Shown: positions 16,150-24,381 of the stretch, piece by piece
Layout of the letters: every line of letters starts with the position of its first letter
How positions within the stretch are numbered: position 1 is the stretch's first letter
From: an uncultured Bacillota bacterium
GTDB lineage: Bacteria > Bacillota_I > Bacilli_A > RFN20 > CAG-288
Direction of reading: 5' to 3'
NCBI GenBank assembly: GCA_949300365.1
Contig: CASGEC010000001.1
Coordinates: forward strand, 501,980-565,979
Length of the DNA stretch: 64,000 bases
The notes under the pieces: generated by a model
Told to the model about the DNA's origin: nothing
What the model saw: only the letters and a program-made list of their open reading frames with translations
Databases searched by the model: none
Made by a program: the position numbers and the translations under genes

Positions 16150-16694
16150 GTTTCTTCCTCCTCTGTTTTCCGTTTCGGGCATTCCATGCCCATGCGGCCC
16201 TTTCTTCGCCAGCCTTCCCTTACGCGCCGATCGAAGAAGCGGGGAATCTTGGTGACGAGATTGTCCTTTTCCGAAAGCGGCTCGGTCAGGACGAGGCGTC
16301 CATGAAGCTGGTTCACGTAGAGCCTATCGGTATAGATCTGATCGCCGATGAAGATACAATCCTCCACCTTCACGCCCTTCTTCCTGAGGAAACGCTTGAT
16401 CCGGAAGTCCAGGTACTTGAACGAGAAGCTGAGATAGGGCACGTTAAGGCTCCGGCAATAGTCGCCACAGCGCTTTTCGGTGTTGTTGGAAAGGATGAAG
16501 ACCTGAAAGCCGAGATCGAGGTATTCCTGGATGAGTTTCTTGGCCCGAGAAGAGGGCTCAAGGACGTCTGCGGGATCAAGGGTGTTGTCCAGATCGATGA
16601 CGATCGTCTTCACGCCCAGTTCCCGATAGAAGGAAGGGTCGATATCGTAGATGCTGTCGGCATGGAACGCGACTTTGCTTTTCTTGTTTGGCAT
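16116..16694 (-). CDS. yqeG: YqeG family HAD phosphatase
   Basis: A 192-residue HAD-superfamily (type IIIA) hydrolase. The catalytic aspartates are in VIDLDNTLDP; motif II is FILSNNTEKR; motif III and IV are in RFLRKKGV and CIFIGDQIYTD. YqeG is always found beside yqeH and is needed in ribosome biogenesis-linked regulation in some Bacilli; substrate unknown. The C-terminal tail (about 20 acidic and Ser-rich residues) runs into yqeH. There is no Shine-Dalgarno; the -10 element lies six bases before the ATG, so the message is probably leaderless. Confidence 0.93.
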   Translation of the reverse strand: MPNKKSKVAFHADSIYDIDPSFYRELGVKTIVIDLDNTLDPADVLEPSSRAKKLIQEYLDLGFQVFILSNNTEKRCGDYCRSLNVPYLSFSFKYLDFRIKRFLRKKGVKVEDCIFIGDQIYTDRLYVNQLHGRLVLTEPLSEKDNLVTKIPRFFDRRVREGWRRKGRMGMECPKRKTEEEETCSSSEQKPAA

Positions 16695-16700
16695 ACTTCA

Positions 16701-16709
16701 AGTATAGCA
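16701..16709 (-). promoter_or_regulatory. Extended -10 promoter of yqeG, leaderless
   Basis: On the minus strand TGCTATACT (TGn plus -10) is followed by six bases (TGAAGT) and then the yqeG ATG. Transcription would begin at or next to the A of ATG. No -35 with good spacing and no ribosome-binding site is seen. Confidence 0.6.
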
Positions 16710-16718
16710 GAAACAGCC

Positions 16719-19322
16719 TTACTTTTTGTCTTTTTCGAAGAGGTCGAAGAGGGAAAGCTGGGTGTCCGCCTTATCGGCGCTGGCCTTGACGGGATTGACC
16801 TTGACGGCCTTTGGCGTCTCGATGGGGAAGCTATCGTCGATGATCTCGCCATCGTCGTTCCTTCCGCTCAGAAGGCTCTTTCCAAGACCGGGGAGGTTTT
16901 CCCGCATCTCGGAGTTGAGCTCGACAGGGGCCAGGTCGGCAAGGTCGATGACGATGTTCTGCTCCTCGCTTGTGGCGCTGACGACGTTTTTCTGGCCGCG
17001 GATCTTCTCCACCTTGCTCAGGGAGACGATGTTCATCGGGTTCTTCTTGAAGATGCGGACGAGGTTTGTCTTGGCGCCGAGCCTTTCCGTGGTCTCGATC
17101 TTGGTCGAGGAGACAAGGCGGGCGGCACGCCTATCGGCAAGGATGAGAAGCAAGGCTGCCTCCTTGCTGGAAAGGGCAACAAGGGAGACAAGGGGCGTGT
17201 TGTCGATCGTGGAGGAGATTGCCTTGACGCCCATGGCACCCAAAGAGACAAGCGGAATGTCGGATTCGTTGAAGCGGCTTGCCCTTCCCAGACGGTCGCA
17301 GACGATGAGGTCGGAATTCCCGCCGGTCAAGGCAACGCCGGCAAGGCTATCGGCATCGTTAAGAAGCTTGCAGGCCCGCAAGGTCCTCTTTGTGAGGCCG
17401 GCCTGCCTGAATTCCGTCAATGGAGTCCTCTTGATCTTGTTTTCCCTTGTCAGCATGACGACATTGATGCCTTCCTTGAAGTCATTGAGAAGGAAGACGC
17501 GGACGACTTTCTCGTTGGCCTTGAGGGTCAGGAGGTTGTTGAGATGCTTTCCTTCCTCCTTCCACTTGAGCTCCGGAAGAAGATAGACAGGAAGATAGCC
17601 GTAGTTTCCCTTGTCCGTGAAGAAGAGCAGGGAGTCGTGGGTCGAGCATTTCTTGCAGAAGACGATCCGATCGCCCGGCTTTGTCTTGGGAAGATGGAGC
17701 GGATCGTCCTTGTTGGCATCGCAATAGGCCTGGTAGGACTTGGGGGTTGTCCTCTTGCTGTAGCCATCCTCGGTGATGGCGACATAGCAGTCCTCCCGGG
17801 CGATGAGCTTTGTCTGGTCGACGGCATTGAAGACGAGCTTCTCATCGAGAATCGCCGTCTTCCTGTCCCGGGCGAATTCCTTGCGGACTTCCTTGAGAGA
17901 CTTGACGATTTCCTTGTCGAGCTTCTCGGAGTCGGAGAGAAGTCCCTTGAGCCTTTCGATATCCGCCCGCAGGCTTTGATCCTCTTCCCGCAAGGCGACG
18001 ATGTCGGTGTTGGAAAGGCGGTAGAGGGGAAGCATGGCGATGGCTTCGGCCTGGTTCTCGGTGAAGCCATAGTCCGTCTTCAACATTTCCTTGACGGATT
18101 CCTTGCCGTGGCACTTCTTGATCTTGGCGATGACCTCGTCGACGATGGAATAGACCTTGACCAATCCGGCGACGATCTCAAGGCGCTTCTGGTCCTGGCG
18201 GAGGTCATAGGCGGCCGCCCTCGTCTCGATCTCCCTTTGGTGATCGATATAGGCATCCAGGATTTCCAAAAGCGGCAAGGTCTTCGGATGGCCCTTGACG
18301 ATGGCAAGGAAGTTGCAGGAGAGGTTGTTCCTTAGGCAACCCTTGGACTGCAGATAGTTGAGGACGTCCTCCGGGCTTGCCCCCTTCTTGACCTTGATGA
18401 CGATATGGACATCGTCCTTGGCGGATTCATCGACGATTTCCTCGATGTTGTCCAGGTTGTCCGTCTCCTTCCTTTTCGTCAGGTTCGCGACAAAGTCGAT
18501 CTTGACGACGCCAGTTGGAATCTGGTCGATGATGATGGCGTTTTCCTCGTGGTCGATCGTGACATGGCTATAGACGGTAAGCGTTCCCTTTCCGGTCTCA
18601 TAGAGGGAGCGGATAGCGGCCTTGTCGTCAAGGATGCCGCCGGTTGGGAAGTCGGGACCCTTGATGAAGGAAAGGATATCGTCGAGATTGGCCCTTCTGT
18701 GGGTGATGCGATAGATCGTGGCATCGATCACCTCGCCGAGGTTGTGGCTGGGGATGAAGGTCGTGCTACCGACAGCGATACCCTGCGTGCCGTTGACAAG
18801 GAGGTTAGGAAAACGCGCCGGCAGGACGGTCGGCTCGAGGGACTTGTCGTCGAAGGTCGGGACCATCTCCACGGTTTCCTTCTCGATGCCCCGGACGAGG
18901 TATTCGCTTAGCCTTGAAAGACGGGCTTCGGTATAACGGTTGGCAGCGGCCGGATCGTCGTCGATGGAGCCGTTGTTTCCCTGGAAGTCGACAAGGGGCT
19001 CTTCCATCTTCCAGCCCTGGGAGAGATGGACAAGGGCGTCGTAGATAGAGGAATCGCCGTGGGGGTGATAGTGTCCCATGACGTGGCCGACGATGGTGGC
19101 GCACTTGACGGTCGGCTTGCTATAGAGGTCGCCCTGGTCGAACATGTCGTAGATGATCCTTCTCTGGACGGGCTTGAGGCCATCGCGGACGTCCGGAATG
19201 GCGCGGTCGGTGATGACGGCCTTGGCATAGCGGTTGAAGGCCTGGATGAGCACATCGCTCATCTGGGAGGGAACGATGTCTTCGCCAGAAAGCAGGCTCT
19301 CCTCTTTCTTTTTACTTTTCAC
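16719..19322 (-). CDS. parC: DNA topoisomerase IV subunit A
   Basis: An 867-residue type IIA topoisomerase subunit that cuts and rejoins DNA to separate sister chromosomes. The active-site Tyr130 is in [11 protein letters not shown], and the quinolone region is [12 protein letters not shown] with Ser91 and Asp95 at the two common resistance positions. A C-terminal beta-pinwheel follows, without the GyrA box, which favours ParC over GyrA. Pairing with parE and divergence from plsY match Bacillus parE-parC next to yneS (plsY). The start overlaps the end of parE by 11 bases. Confidence 0.95.
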   Translation of the reverse strand: MKSKKKEESLLSGEDIVPSQMSDVLIQAFNRYAKAVITDRAIPDVRDGLKPVQRRIIYDMFDQGDLYSKPTVKCATIVGHVMGHYHPHGDSSIYDALVHLSQGWKMEEPLVDFQGNNGSIDDDPAAANRYTEARLSRLSEYLVRGIEKETVEMVPTFDDKSLEPTVLPARFPNLLVNGTQGIAVGSTTFIPSHNLGEVIDATIYRITHRRANLDDILSFIKGPDFPTGGILDDKAAIRSLYETGKGTLTVYSHVTIDHEENAIIIDQIPTGVVKIDFVANLTKRKETDNLDNIEEIVDESAKDDVHIVIKVKKGASPEDVLNYLQSKGCLRNNLSCNFLAIVKGHPKTLPLLEILDAYIDHQREIETRAAAYDLRQDQKRLEIVAGLVKVYSIVDEVIAKIKKCHGKESVKEMLKTDYGFTENQAEAIAMLPLYRLSNTDIVALREEDQSLRADIERLKGLLSDSEKLDKEIVKSLKEVRKEFARDRKTAILDEKLVFNAVDQTKLIAREDCYVAITEDGYSKRTTPKSYQAYCDANKDDPLHLPKTKPGDRIVFCKKCSTHDSLLFFTDKGNYGYLPVYLLPELKWKEEGKHLNNLLTLKANEKVVRVFLLNDFKEGINVVMLTRENKIKRTPLTEFRQAGLTKRTLRACKLLNDADSLAGVALTGGNSDLIVCDRLGRASRFNESDIPLVSLGAMGVKAISSTIDNTPLVSLVALSSKEAALLLILADRRAARLVSSTKIETTERLGAKTNLVRIFKKNPMNIVSLSKVEKIRGQKNVVSATSEEQNIVIDLADLAPVELNSEMRENLPGLGKSLLSGRNDDGEIIDDSFPIETPKAVKVNPVKASADKADTQLSLFDLFEKDKK

Positions 19323-21246
19323 GTTCTACCTCCTTGGTGAATGCATCCTTCGTCGTGAAGTCGATGTTGTTCTCGATCCAGTCCTTGCGGCGGTCGGTAT
19401 CCTTGCCTAGGAACAAATTGACCTTGTCCTTGCAATCCTCGTCGTCGTTGATGAAGACGCGCAGGAGCTTTCTCTTTCCCGGGAGCATGGTCGTGGTGGA
19501 GAGCTGGTCGTAGTTCATCTCGCCAAGACCCTTGTAGCGGTTGATCTTGTAGCCCTTTCCGACTTCCTGCTTGGCCTTCTCGAGTTCGGTATCGTCATAG
19601 CAGTAGATTTCCTTCTTGCCGCCATAGACGCGATAGAGGGGCGGACAGGCGATATAGACGTGCCCGGTCTCAAGAAGCGGCTTCATGTGGTTGTAGAAGA
19701 AAGTCAGGAGGAGGGACTGGATGTGGCTTCCGTCATCATCGGCATCGGTCATGATGATGACCTTTCCGTAATGGATGTCCTTGACCTTGAAATCGGAATC
19801 GAATCCCGCGCCGATGGTATAGATGAGGGTCGCGATCTCCTTGTTTCCAAGAAGGGCCTTCTCGTCCTCGACGTCGGTTGTGTTCTTGGGCTTGCCGCGG
19901 AGAGGAAGGATGGCCTGATGGCGGGGATCCCTTCCCTTTTTCGCCGAGCCGCCTGCGGAATCGCCCTCGACGATGAAGAGCTCGTTTTTCATATAGTCCT
20001 TGCTGGAGCAGGGCGTCAATTTGTCGGAAAGGTTGAAGGAGGAGATCTTGCTCTTGAGCAGTTCCCTCTCCTTCCTTCTCGCGTTTTCGGCCTGGACGCG
20101 GGCCTTCATCTCGTCGGTGGTCTTCTTGACGACGGCCGTCGCCTCGGCATCGTGCTCCTCAAGGTAATAGCTGAGCTTTCCTTCCACGACCTTGTCGACC
20201 GCGTTGATGGCTTCCTTGGTTCCAAGCTTGCCCTTTGTCTGGCCTTCAAACTGCAGGAGGTGTTCGGGAACCCATGTCGAAAGGATCGCGACAAGGCCTT
20301 CCCTGAGGCAATCCCCATCCAGGGAATCGTTGCTGCGGATCAGCTTGTGGTTGATGGCATAGGAATTGAAGCAGTTGGTCAGGGCCTTCTTCAAGCCGGT
20401 GACATGATAGCCACCATCCCCGGTGCGGACACCGTTGGCAAAGGAGATGATCTTCTCGTCGTAGTTGTCCTTCAGAAAGCCGAAGGTCACCTCGACCTTG
20501 ATGCCGTCATCGCTTTTTCCTTCGATGTGGATGGCGCTTGTGAGGCCTTCCTTTCCGGCCGTGTGGCGGAGATAGTATTCCAATAGGCCATTCTCGTAGA
20601 AGAAGTCCTGTTTCCTGCCGCTTCTCTCGTCGAGAAGATGGAAGGTCACGCCCTTGGTAAGGCAGGCCTGGTCATCCAGATGCTGGGCGATCCTGTCGAA
20701 GGAGAAGTTCGTGTCGGAGAAGATCGAGCCATCGGGAAGGAAGCGCACGTCCGTTCCCCTCTTCGTCGTTGGGCCGAGGTCCTGAAGGGGACTTGCCTTC
20801 TTGCCGCCGTTTTCAAAGCGCATGAAATGGTCGCGTCCGTCCTTGAAGGAATGGACTTCCATCCAGACGGAAAGGGCATTGGTCACAGAGGCACCGACGC
20901 CGTGGAGGCCACCGGCACTCTTGTAGTTGCTTTCGTCGAACTTTCCGCCGCCATGGAGGGTCTGGTAGACGATCTGGAAGCCGTTCATCTTCTCGCGGGC
21001 GTTGTAGTCGTAGGGAATGCCGCGTCCCTGGTCGCAGACCTCCAGGGAGCCATCGTCGTGGATCGTCACGTAGATATGCTTTCCGTAGCCTTCGTTGGCT
21101 TCATCGACGGCGTTGTCGACGATTTCCCAGACGAGGTGGTGGAGGCCGACGGTATCCGTCGATCCGATATACATGCCAGGTCGCTCCCGGACGGGTTCGA
21201 GGCCATGGAGCACGGTCAGGCTTTTGGCATCATATTTATCGCTCAT
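19312..21246 (-). CDS. parE: DNA topoisomerase IV subunit B
   Basis: A 644-residue GHKL ATPase subunit of topoisomerase IV. ATP-site motifs are EIVDNAVDEANEG, the lid GGLHGVGASVTNAL, and the transducer QFEGQTKGKLG. The TOPRIM domain has FIVEGDSAGGSAKKGRD and IIMTDADDDGSHI. The start is MSDKYDAKSL, preceded by TTGAGGTAATTGAA as ribosome-binding site; an open frame continues 128 codons further upstream, but it is antisense to plsY and has no family similarity. Normal ParE length. Confidence 0.96.
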   Translation of the reverse strand: MSDKYDAKSLTVLHGLEPVRERPGMYIGSTDTVGLHHLVWEIVDNAVDEANEGYGKHIYVTIHDDGSLEVCDQGRGIPYDYNAREKMNGFQIVYQTLHGGGKFDESNYKSAGGLHGVGASVTNALSVWMEVHSFKDGRDHFMRFENGGKKASPLQDLGPTTKRGTDVRFLPDGSIFSDTNFSFDRIAQHLDDQACLTKGVTFHLLDERSGRKQDFFYENGLLEYYLRHTAGKEGLTSAIHIEGKSDDGIKVEVTFGFLKDNYDEKIISFANGVRTGDGGYHVTGLKKALTNCFNSYAINHKLIRSNDSLDGDCLREGLVAILSTWVPEHLLQFEGQTKGKLGTKEAINAVDKVVEGKLSYYLEEHDAEATAVVKKTTDEMKARVQAENARRKERELLKSKISSFNLSDKLTPCSSKDYMKNELFIVEGDSAGGSAKKGRDPRHQAILPLRGKPKNTTDVEDEKALLGNKEIATLIYTIGAGFDSDFKVKDIHYGKVIIMTDADDDGSHIQSLLLTFFYNHMKPLLETGHVYIACPPLYRVYGGKKEIYCYDDTELEKAKQEVGKGYKINRYKGLGEMNYDQLSTTTMLPGKRKLLRVFINDDEDCKDKVNLFLGKDTDRRKDWIENNIDFTTKDAFTKEVEREK

Positions 21247-21284
21247 TTCAATTACCTCAACATCCCATTTTAATTTTTGTTGCC

Positions 21285-21311
21285 TTGAAAATAAAGAAAA
21301 TGCTTTATAAT
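21285..21311 (+). promoter_or_regulatory. plsY promoter in the parE-plsY divergent region
   Basis: TTGAAA (21285-21290) and TATAAT (21306-21311) with a short 15-base spacer; TTGCCT (21280-21285) with 20 bases is an alternative. The 90-base divergent gap must also hold the parE promoter; a TAAAAT about 25 bases before parE on the minus strand is a weak candidate. Confidence 0.6.
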
Positions 21312-21336
21312 TATCCCTATTGAGAGGTTTTCGCAC

Positions 21337-22077
21337 ATGGACCAGCAAACTATCATTCTTCTGACTGTCCTCTTCTGTCTCCTCATGCTCGTTTTTGGCT
21401 ACCTGGTCGGTTCGATCCCGACCTCCATCATCATCGGCAGGCTGCATGGCATCGACATCCGGCAGTACGGATCCCACAATGCCGGAGGAACAAACGTCGG
21501 CCGCGTCATCGGGAAGAAGGCCGGCATCCTGACGATCGTCTTGGATATCCTCAAGTGCTTCCTTCCCTGTCTTATCGTCTTCCTCATCTTCAACTATGTC
21601 GACGTTCCCTTCCTCTCCGGCTATGAGCACCTCAAGGAGCTCTTTGTCGGCTTGACCGCGACGGGTGTCTGCCTAGGCCATACCTTCCCCCTCTATGCCG
21701 GTTTCCGGGGCGGGAAATGCGTCGCCTGCTTTGCCGGCTACATCATCTTCGTCTCCCCGCTCTGCTTCGTTTTGGCCTGCGCCCTTTTCTTCCTCCTCTT
21801 CTTCCTTTTCAGGAAGGTCTCCCTCTCCTCGGTCATCGCCGTCCCGTCGGCCCTCCTTCTCCTTTTCGTCCCCATGATCCTGGATCTGACTGTCCTTCAG
21901 GGAATCGACCAGTTCAATGGCGGCACTTACTTCAGCCCGGATTGCCTTCTCCATCTTTCCTACGTGACTGTGATCTTTGCCTTCCTTCTGGCAAGCCTTG
22001 TCATCATCCGACATCTTGGAAACATCAAGCGCCTTGAGAAGGGCGAGGAACCCGAGACGCACTTCAAGAAGGACTGA
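21337..22077 (+). CDS. plsY: Glycerol-3-phosphate acyltransferase PlsY
   Basis: A 246-residue membrane enzyme that transfers an acyl group from acyl phosphate to glycerol 3-phosphate, the first step of phospholipid synthesis. The signature motifs are visible: GSIPTSIIIGR near residue 26, GSHNAGGTNVGRV around residues 48-60, and HTFPLYAGFRGGKCVA around residue 115. Five hydrophobic segments fit the family topology. It is slightly longer than the usual 190-220 residues through a charged C-terminal tail. A Shine-Dalgarno (GAGAGG) precedes the start. It is a single gene with its own promoter and terminator. Confidence 0.95.
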   Translation: MDQQTIILLTVLFCLLMLVFGYLVGSIPTSIIIGRLHGIDIRQYGSHNAGGTNVGRVIGKKAGILTIVLDILKCFLPCLIVFLIFNYVDVPFLSGYEHLKELFVGLTATGVCLGHTFPLYAGFRGGKCVACFAGYIIFVSPLCFVLACALFFLLFFLFRKVSLSSVIAVPSALLLLFVPMILDLTVLQGIDQFNGGTYFSPDCLLHLSYVTVIFAFLLASLVIIRHLGNIKRLEKGEEPETHFKKD

Positions 22078-22132
22078 AAACACGTCTTTCCTTTCAAAAA
22101 TCGCTTAGCGGAATATCCTCCTTTCCGCCATT

Positions 22133-22163
22133 GGTATCGGCCTGGCCGGTACCTTTTTCTTTT
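22133..22163 (+). terminator. Rho-independent terminator after plsY
   Basis: GGTATCGGCCTGGCCGGTACC folds into a nine-pair stem (one T-G pair) with a three-base loop and is followed by TTTTTCTTTT. Confidence 0.85.
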
Positions 22164-22179
22164 CCGCGATTTTGGCCAA

Positions 22180-22222
22180 ACGAAAAGGGCTATCCGGAAG
22201 GCATTCCTTTCCCAATAGCCCC
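22180..22222 (-). terminator. Rho-independent terminator after rpmG-efp-yneF
   Basis: On the minus strand GGGCTAT (22221-22215) pairs with ATAGCCC (22194-22188), with inner GGAA/TTCC pairing, followed by TTTTCGTTT. It sits 8 bases past the yneF stop. Confidence 0.75.
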
Positions 22223-22229
22223 AATGGAT

Positions 22230-22478
22230 TTACTTCTTTCTGGAAGCGGGATTCCTCTGCGCTTCCTCGATGGCGCGCATCGTCTGGTTGACCCTGGCCT
22301 CGCTCGGGGTCTGGCCCATCGAGCGATACATGGCCTTGATCATGTTCCTGTTGATCGGCGGGTTCTTCTTGAGCTCGGTCTGGAAGAGCTTCCTGGCGAG
22401 GAAGTAGCCTCCGACCAATCCGATCAGCAGACAGGCGATGACGATGAGGACGAATCCCCAAATCGGAAGTCCGGGCAT
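22230..22478 (-). CDS. yneF: UPF0154 family membrane protein YneF
   Basis: An 82-residue protein with one N-terminal membrane helix (IWGFVLIVIACLLIGLVGGYF) and the family-defining cytoplasmic tail KKNPPINRNMIKAMYRSMG followed by PSEARVNQTMRAIEEAQ. Function is unknown across the family, which is near-universal in Bacilli and Mollicutes. It follows efp by three bases and ends the operon. Confidence 0.92.
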   Translation of the reverse strand: MPGLPIWGFVLIVIACLLIGLVGGYFLARKLFQTELKKNPPINRNMIKAMYRSMGQTPSEARVNQTMRAIEEAQRNPASRKK

Positions 22479-22481
22479 GCC

Positions 22482-23060
22482 TTAGGCCCTGGAATCGTAT
22501 TCGCCAGTGGCGGTACGAACGACGATGTCGGTTCCGTTCTTGATGAACATCGGGACGCGGAGCTTGTATCCGGTCTCGAGGACGGCTTCCTTCGTCGCCT
22601 TGTTGACGGTGTCGCCGGGGGTGGCGTTGTCATCGCACTCGACGATCTTGAGGGTGACCTTGTCGGGAAGCTGGATGCCGAGGATCTCGGTGCCGTAATA
22701 GGTGATGAGGACGTTGGAGTTCGGGGCGAGAAACTGGAGTTCCCATTTGATGCGCTCCTTGGGGAGCTGGATCTGATCGAAAGTCTCGTTGTCCATGAAG
22801 TAGGCAAAGCCGGAATCGCCGTCATCGGCATAGAGGAACTGCATCTCCTTCTTGTCGAGATAGGCAAGTTCGACCTTGGTGCCGGAGAAGAGCATCATCT
22901 CGCTGATGGCTCCGCTGCGGAGGTTCTTGGCCTTGATCTTGTGCTTCATCTTGGCCATTGCCGTCTTGTTGTGCTGAATGTCGACGACCGAAAGAAGCTG
23001 GCCGTCGTAAAGGAAGACCTTACCCGGGCCGAGTTCGCCCGCATCAACCATGTCTGCCAT
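22482..23060 (-). CDS. efp: Elongation factor P
   Basis: A 192-residue EF-P, which relieves ribosomes stalled on polyproline. The KOW-like domain I and two OB-type domains (KERIKWELQFLAPNSNV, VLETGYKLRVPMFIKNGT) are complete. The tip loop of domain I, usually HVKPGKGxAF, reads HNKTAMAKMKH, so the Lys that is modified in other bacteria is Met35 here. Mycoplasma EF-P, as I recall it, has the same NKTAM pattern, pointing to a Mollicutes-like branch. Start MADMVDAGEL is 22 codons inside a longer frame that runs back through rpmG. Confidence 0.94.
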   Translation of the reverse strand: MADMVDAGELGPGKVFLYDGQLLSVVDIQHNKTAMAKMKHKIKAKNLRSGAISEMMLFSGTKVELAYLDKKEMQFLYADDGDSGFAYFMDNETFDQIQLPKERIKWELQFLAPNSNVLITYYGTEILGIQLPDKVTLKIVECDDNATPGDTVNKATKEAVLETGYKLRVPMFIKNGTDIVVRTATGEYDSRA

Positions 23061-23080
23061 GTGCCTTGTTTTCCTTTCTT

Positions 23081-23239
23081 TTACTTCTTCTCTTCGTGCT
23101 TGGTCATCTTCCTGCAGTTGGGGCAATACTTGTTGGTGGAGAAACGCTCAGGATGGGCCTTCTTGTTCTTGGTGGTGATATAATTCTCGTGCTTGCACTC
23201 GGAGCAACGAAGGATAATGTCCACTCTCTTGTCTGCCAT
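23081..23239 (-). CDS. rpmG: 50S ribosomal protein L33
   Basis: A 52-residue L33 of the zinc-binding (C+) type: CSEC and CPNC supply four cysteines. The rest, RVDIILRCSECKHENYITTK and RFSTNKYCPNC, is typical. The start is fixed by a near-perfect Shine-Dalgarno (AAGGAGGAG, 6-7 bases before ATG). It leads the rpmG-efp-yneF operon from a strong promoter. The C+ form depends on zinc; some Bacilli have a second, zinc-free copy used in zinc shortage, not seen here. Confidence 0.95.
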   Translation of the reverse strand: MADKRVDIILRCSECKHENYITTKNKKAHPERFSTNKYCPNCRKMTKHEEKK

Positions 23240-23275
23240 AGTAAATCTCCTCCTTGAATTGTAGTTAACCGAAAT

Positions 23276-23305
23276 ATTATACGCACTTCCTATCGGGCCT
23301 TTCAA
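23276..23305 (-). promoter_or_regulatory. Sigma-A type promoter of rpmG-efp-yneF
   Basis: On the minus strand TTGAAA (23305-23300), an 18-base spacer and TATAAT (23281-23276). The -10 abuts one of two direct copies of ACGCACTTC (23281-23289 and 23315-23323) in this divergent region. Confidence 0.8.
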
Positions 23306-23328
23306 GAAGGAAAAACGCACTTCTGCTG

Positions 23329-23337
23329 TGGTAAAAT
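23329..23337 (+). promoter_or_regulatory. Extended -10 promoter of ispG, leaderless
   Basis: TGGTAAAAT followed by six bases (CAAGCT) and the ispG ATG. No Shine-Dalgarno lies between, so the transcript should start at or beside the ATG. Confidence 0.6.
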
Positions 23338-23343
23338 CAAGCT

Positions 23344-24381
23344 ATGGAAAAATACTCTTTTGCAATTGGAAGCAAGACCATTGGCGATGGCGGCATTCTC
23401 ATCCAGTCGATGGGAGACCGTAAGACGACCAAGGTCGAAGAACTCGCAAGGCTGACAAACGACCTCGCCCGCATGGGGATGGACATGATGCGCTTTTCCG
23501 TCCTCGACAAGGAGGATGCCTTTGCTATTGGCGAAATCCGGAAAAGGGTCTCGATTCCCGTCATCGCCGACATCCACTTCGATACGACCTTGGCCCTCCT
23601 GGCTCTGGAAGCCGGGGTCGACAAGATCCGCATCAATCCCGGAAACGTCAATTCGGAGGCGGGACTGAGGAAGACGATCGCCTTAGCCAAGGAAAAGAAC
23701 GTCGCCATGCGCATCGGCCTCAACTCCGGAAGCCTCAACCGCTACCGGGGCAAGGGAAAGGACTTCATCGAGGATTATTTCCTGGCCTTGGATGCCACCT
23801 TGGAAATCTTCCGGGAGATGGATTTCAAAAACATCGTCCTTTCGCTCAAGTCCTCCTCGACCGATCGGACCTATGCCCTTTATAAGCGCGCCTATGATCT
23901 TTATCCCTATCCGCTCCATGTCGGCCTGACGGAGTCGGGTTTCGGCGTGATGGGAAGCATGAAATCGGCTCTGGCCCTCCACCGCCTCCTGGCCGAAGGA
24001 ATCGGAGACACGATCCGTATCTCCCTTGCCGACGACCGGCGCGAGGAAATAAGGGCCTGCAAGACTATCCTCAAGGAGCTCGGCATCAGAAAGGACCTTC
24101 CCGAGCTTGTCGTCTGTCCCACCTGCGGGAGAACCCTTATCGACCTTAAGGAAATCTCCCGCCTTGTCGCCAAGAGGCTCGACTATGTTTTCAAGCCGGT
24201 CAAGGTCGCCGTCATGGGTTGCCCGGTCAACGGCATCGGGGAAGCCTCGGATAGCGATTTCGGCATTGCCGGCAGCGGAAAGAAGGACGTCTACCTTCTC
24301 TTTGCCAAGGGAAAGCCTTTGGGCCTGTACGAAAAAGAAGAGGCTATCAAGCGCCTCTTCTCCTTTGTCGACAATTTCTAG
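23344..24381 (+). CDS. ispG: 4-hydroxy-3-methylbut-2-en-1-yl diphosphate synthase (flavodoxin)
   Basis: A 345-residue IspG, the penultimate enzyme of the MEP pathway, carrying one 4Fe-4S cluster. The TIM-barrel part has QSMGDRKTT, IADIHFDTTLA, IRINPGN and GLTESGFG. The cluster cysteines are in VVCPTCGRTLID (about residues 257 and 260) and VAVMGCPVNGIGEAS (about 292). Length is that of the short bacterial form. It is a single gene facing the opposite way from its neighbours. Its stop codon shares CTAG with the stop of the convergent helicase gene. No ribosome-binding site precedes the start. Confidence 0.96.
   Translation: MEKYSFAIGSKTIGDGGILIQSMGDRKTTKVEELARLTNDLARMGMDMMRFSVLDKEDAFAIGEIRKRVSIPVIADIHFDTTLALLALEAGVDKIRINPGNVNSEAGLRKTIALAKEKNVAMRIGLNSGSLNRYRGKGKDFIEDYFLALDATLEIFREMDFKNIVLSLKSSSTDRTYALYKRAYDLYPYPLHVGLTESGFGVMGSMKSALALHRLLAEGIGDTIRISLADDRREEIRACKTILKELGIRKDLPELVVCPTCGRTLIDLKEISRLVAKRLDYVFKPVKVAVMGCPVNGIGEASDSDFGIAGSGKKDVYLLFAKGKPLGLYEKEEAIKRLFSFVDNF

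Noticed and set aside
21247-21630. N-terminal extension of ParE
   Set aside because: The extra 128 codons are acidic, antisense to plsY, and lack similarity; a ribosome-binding site precedes MSDKYDAKSL.
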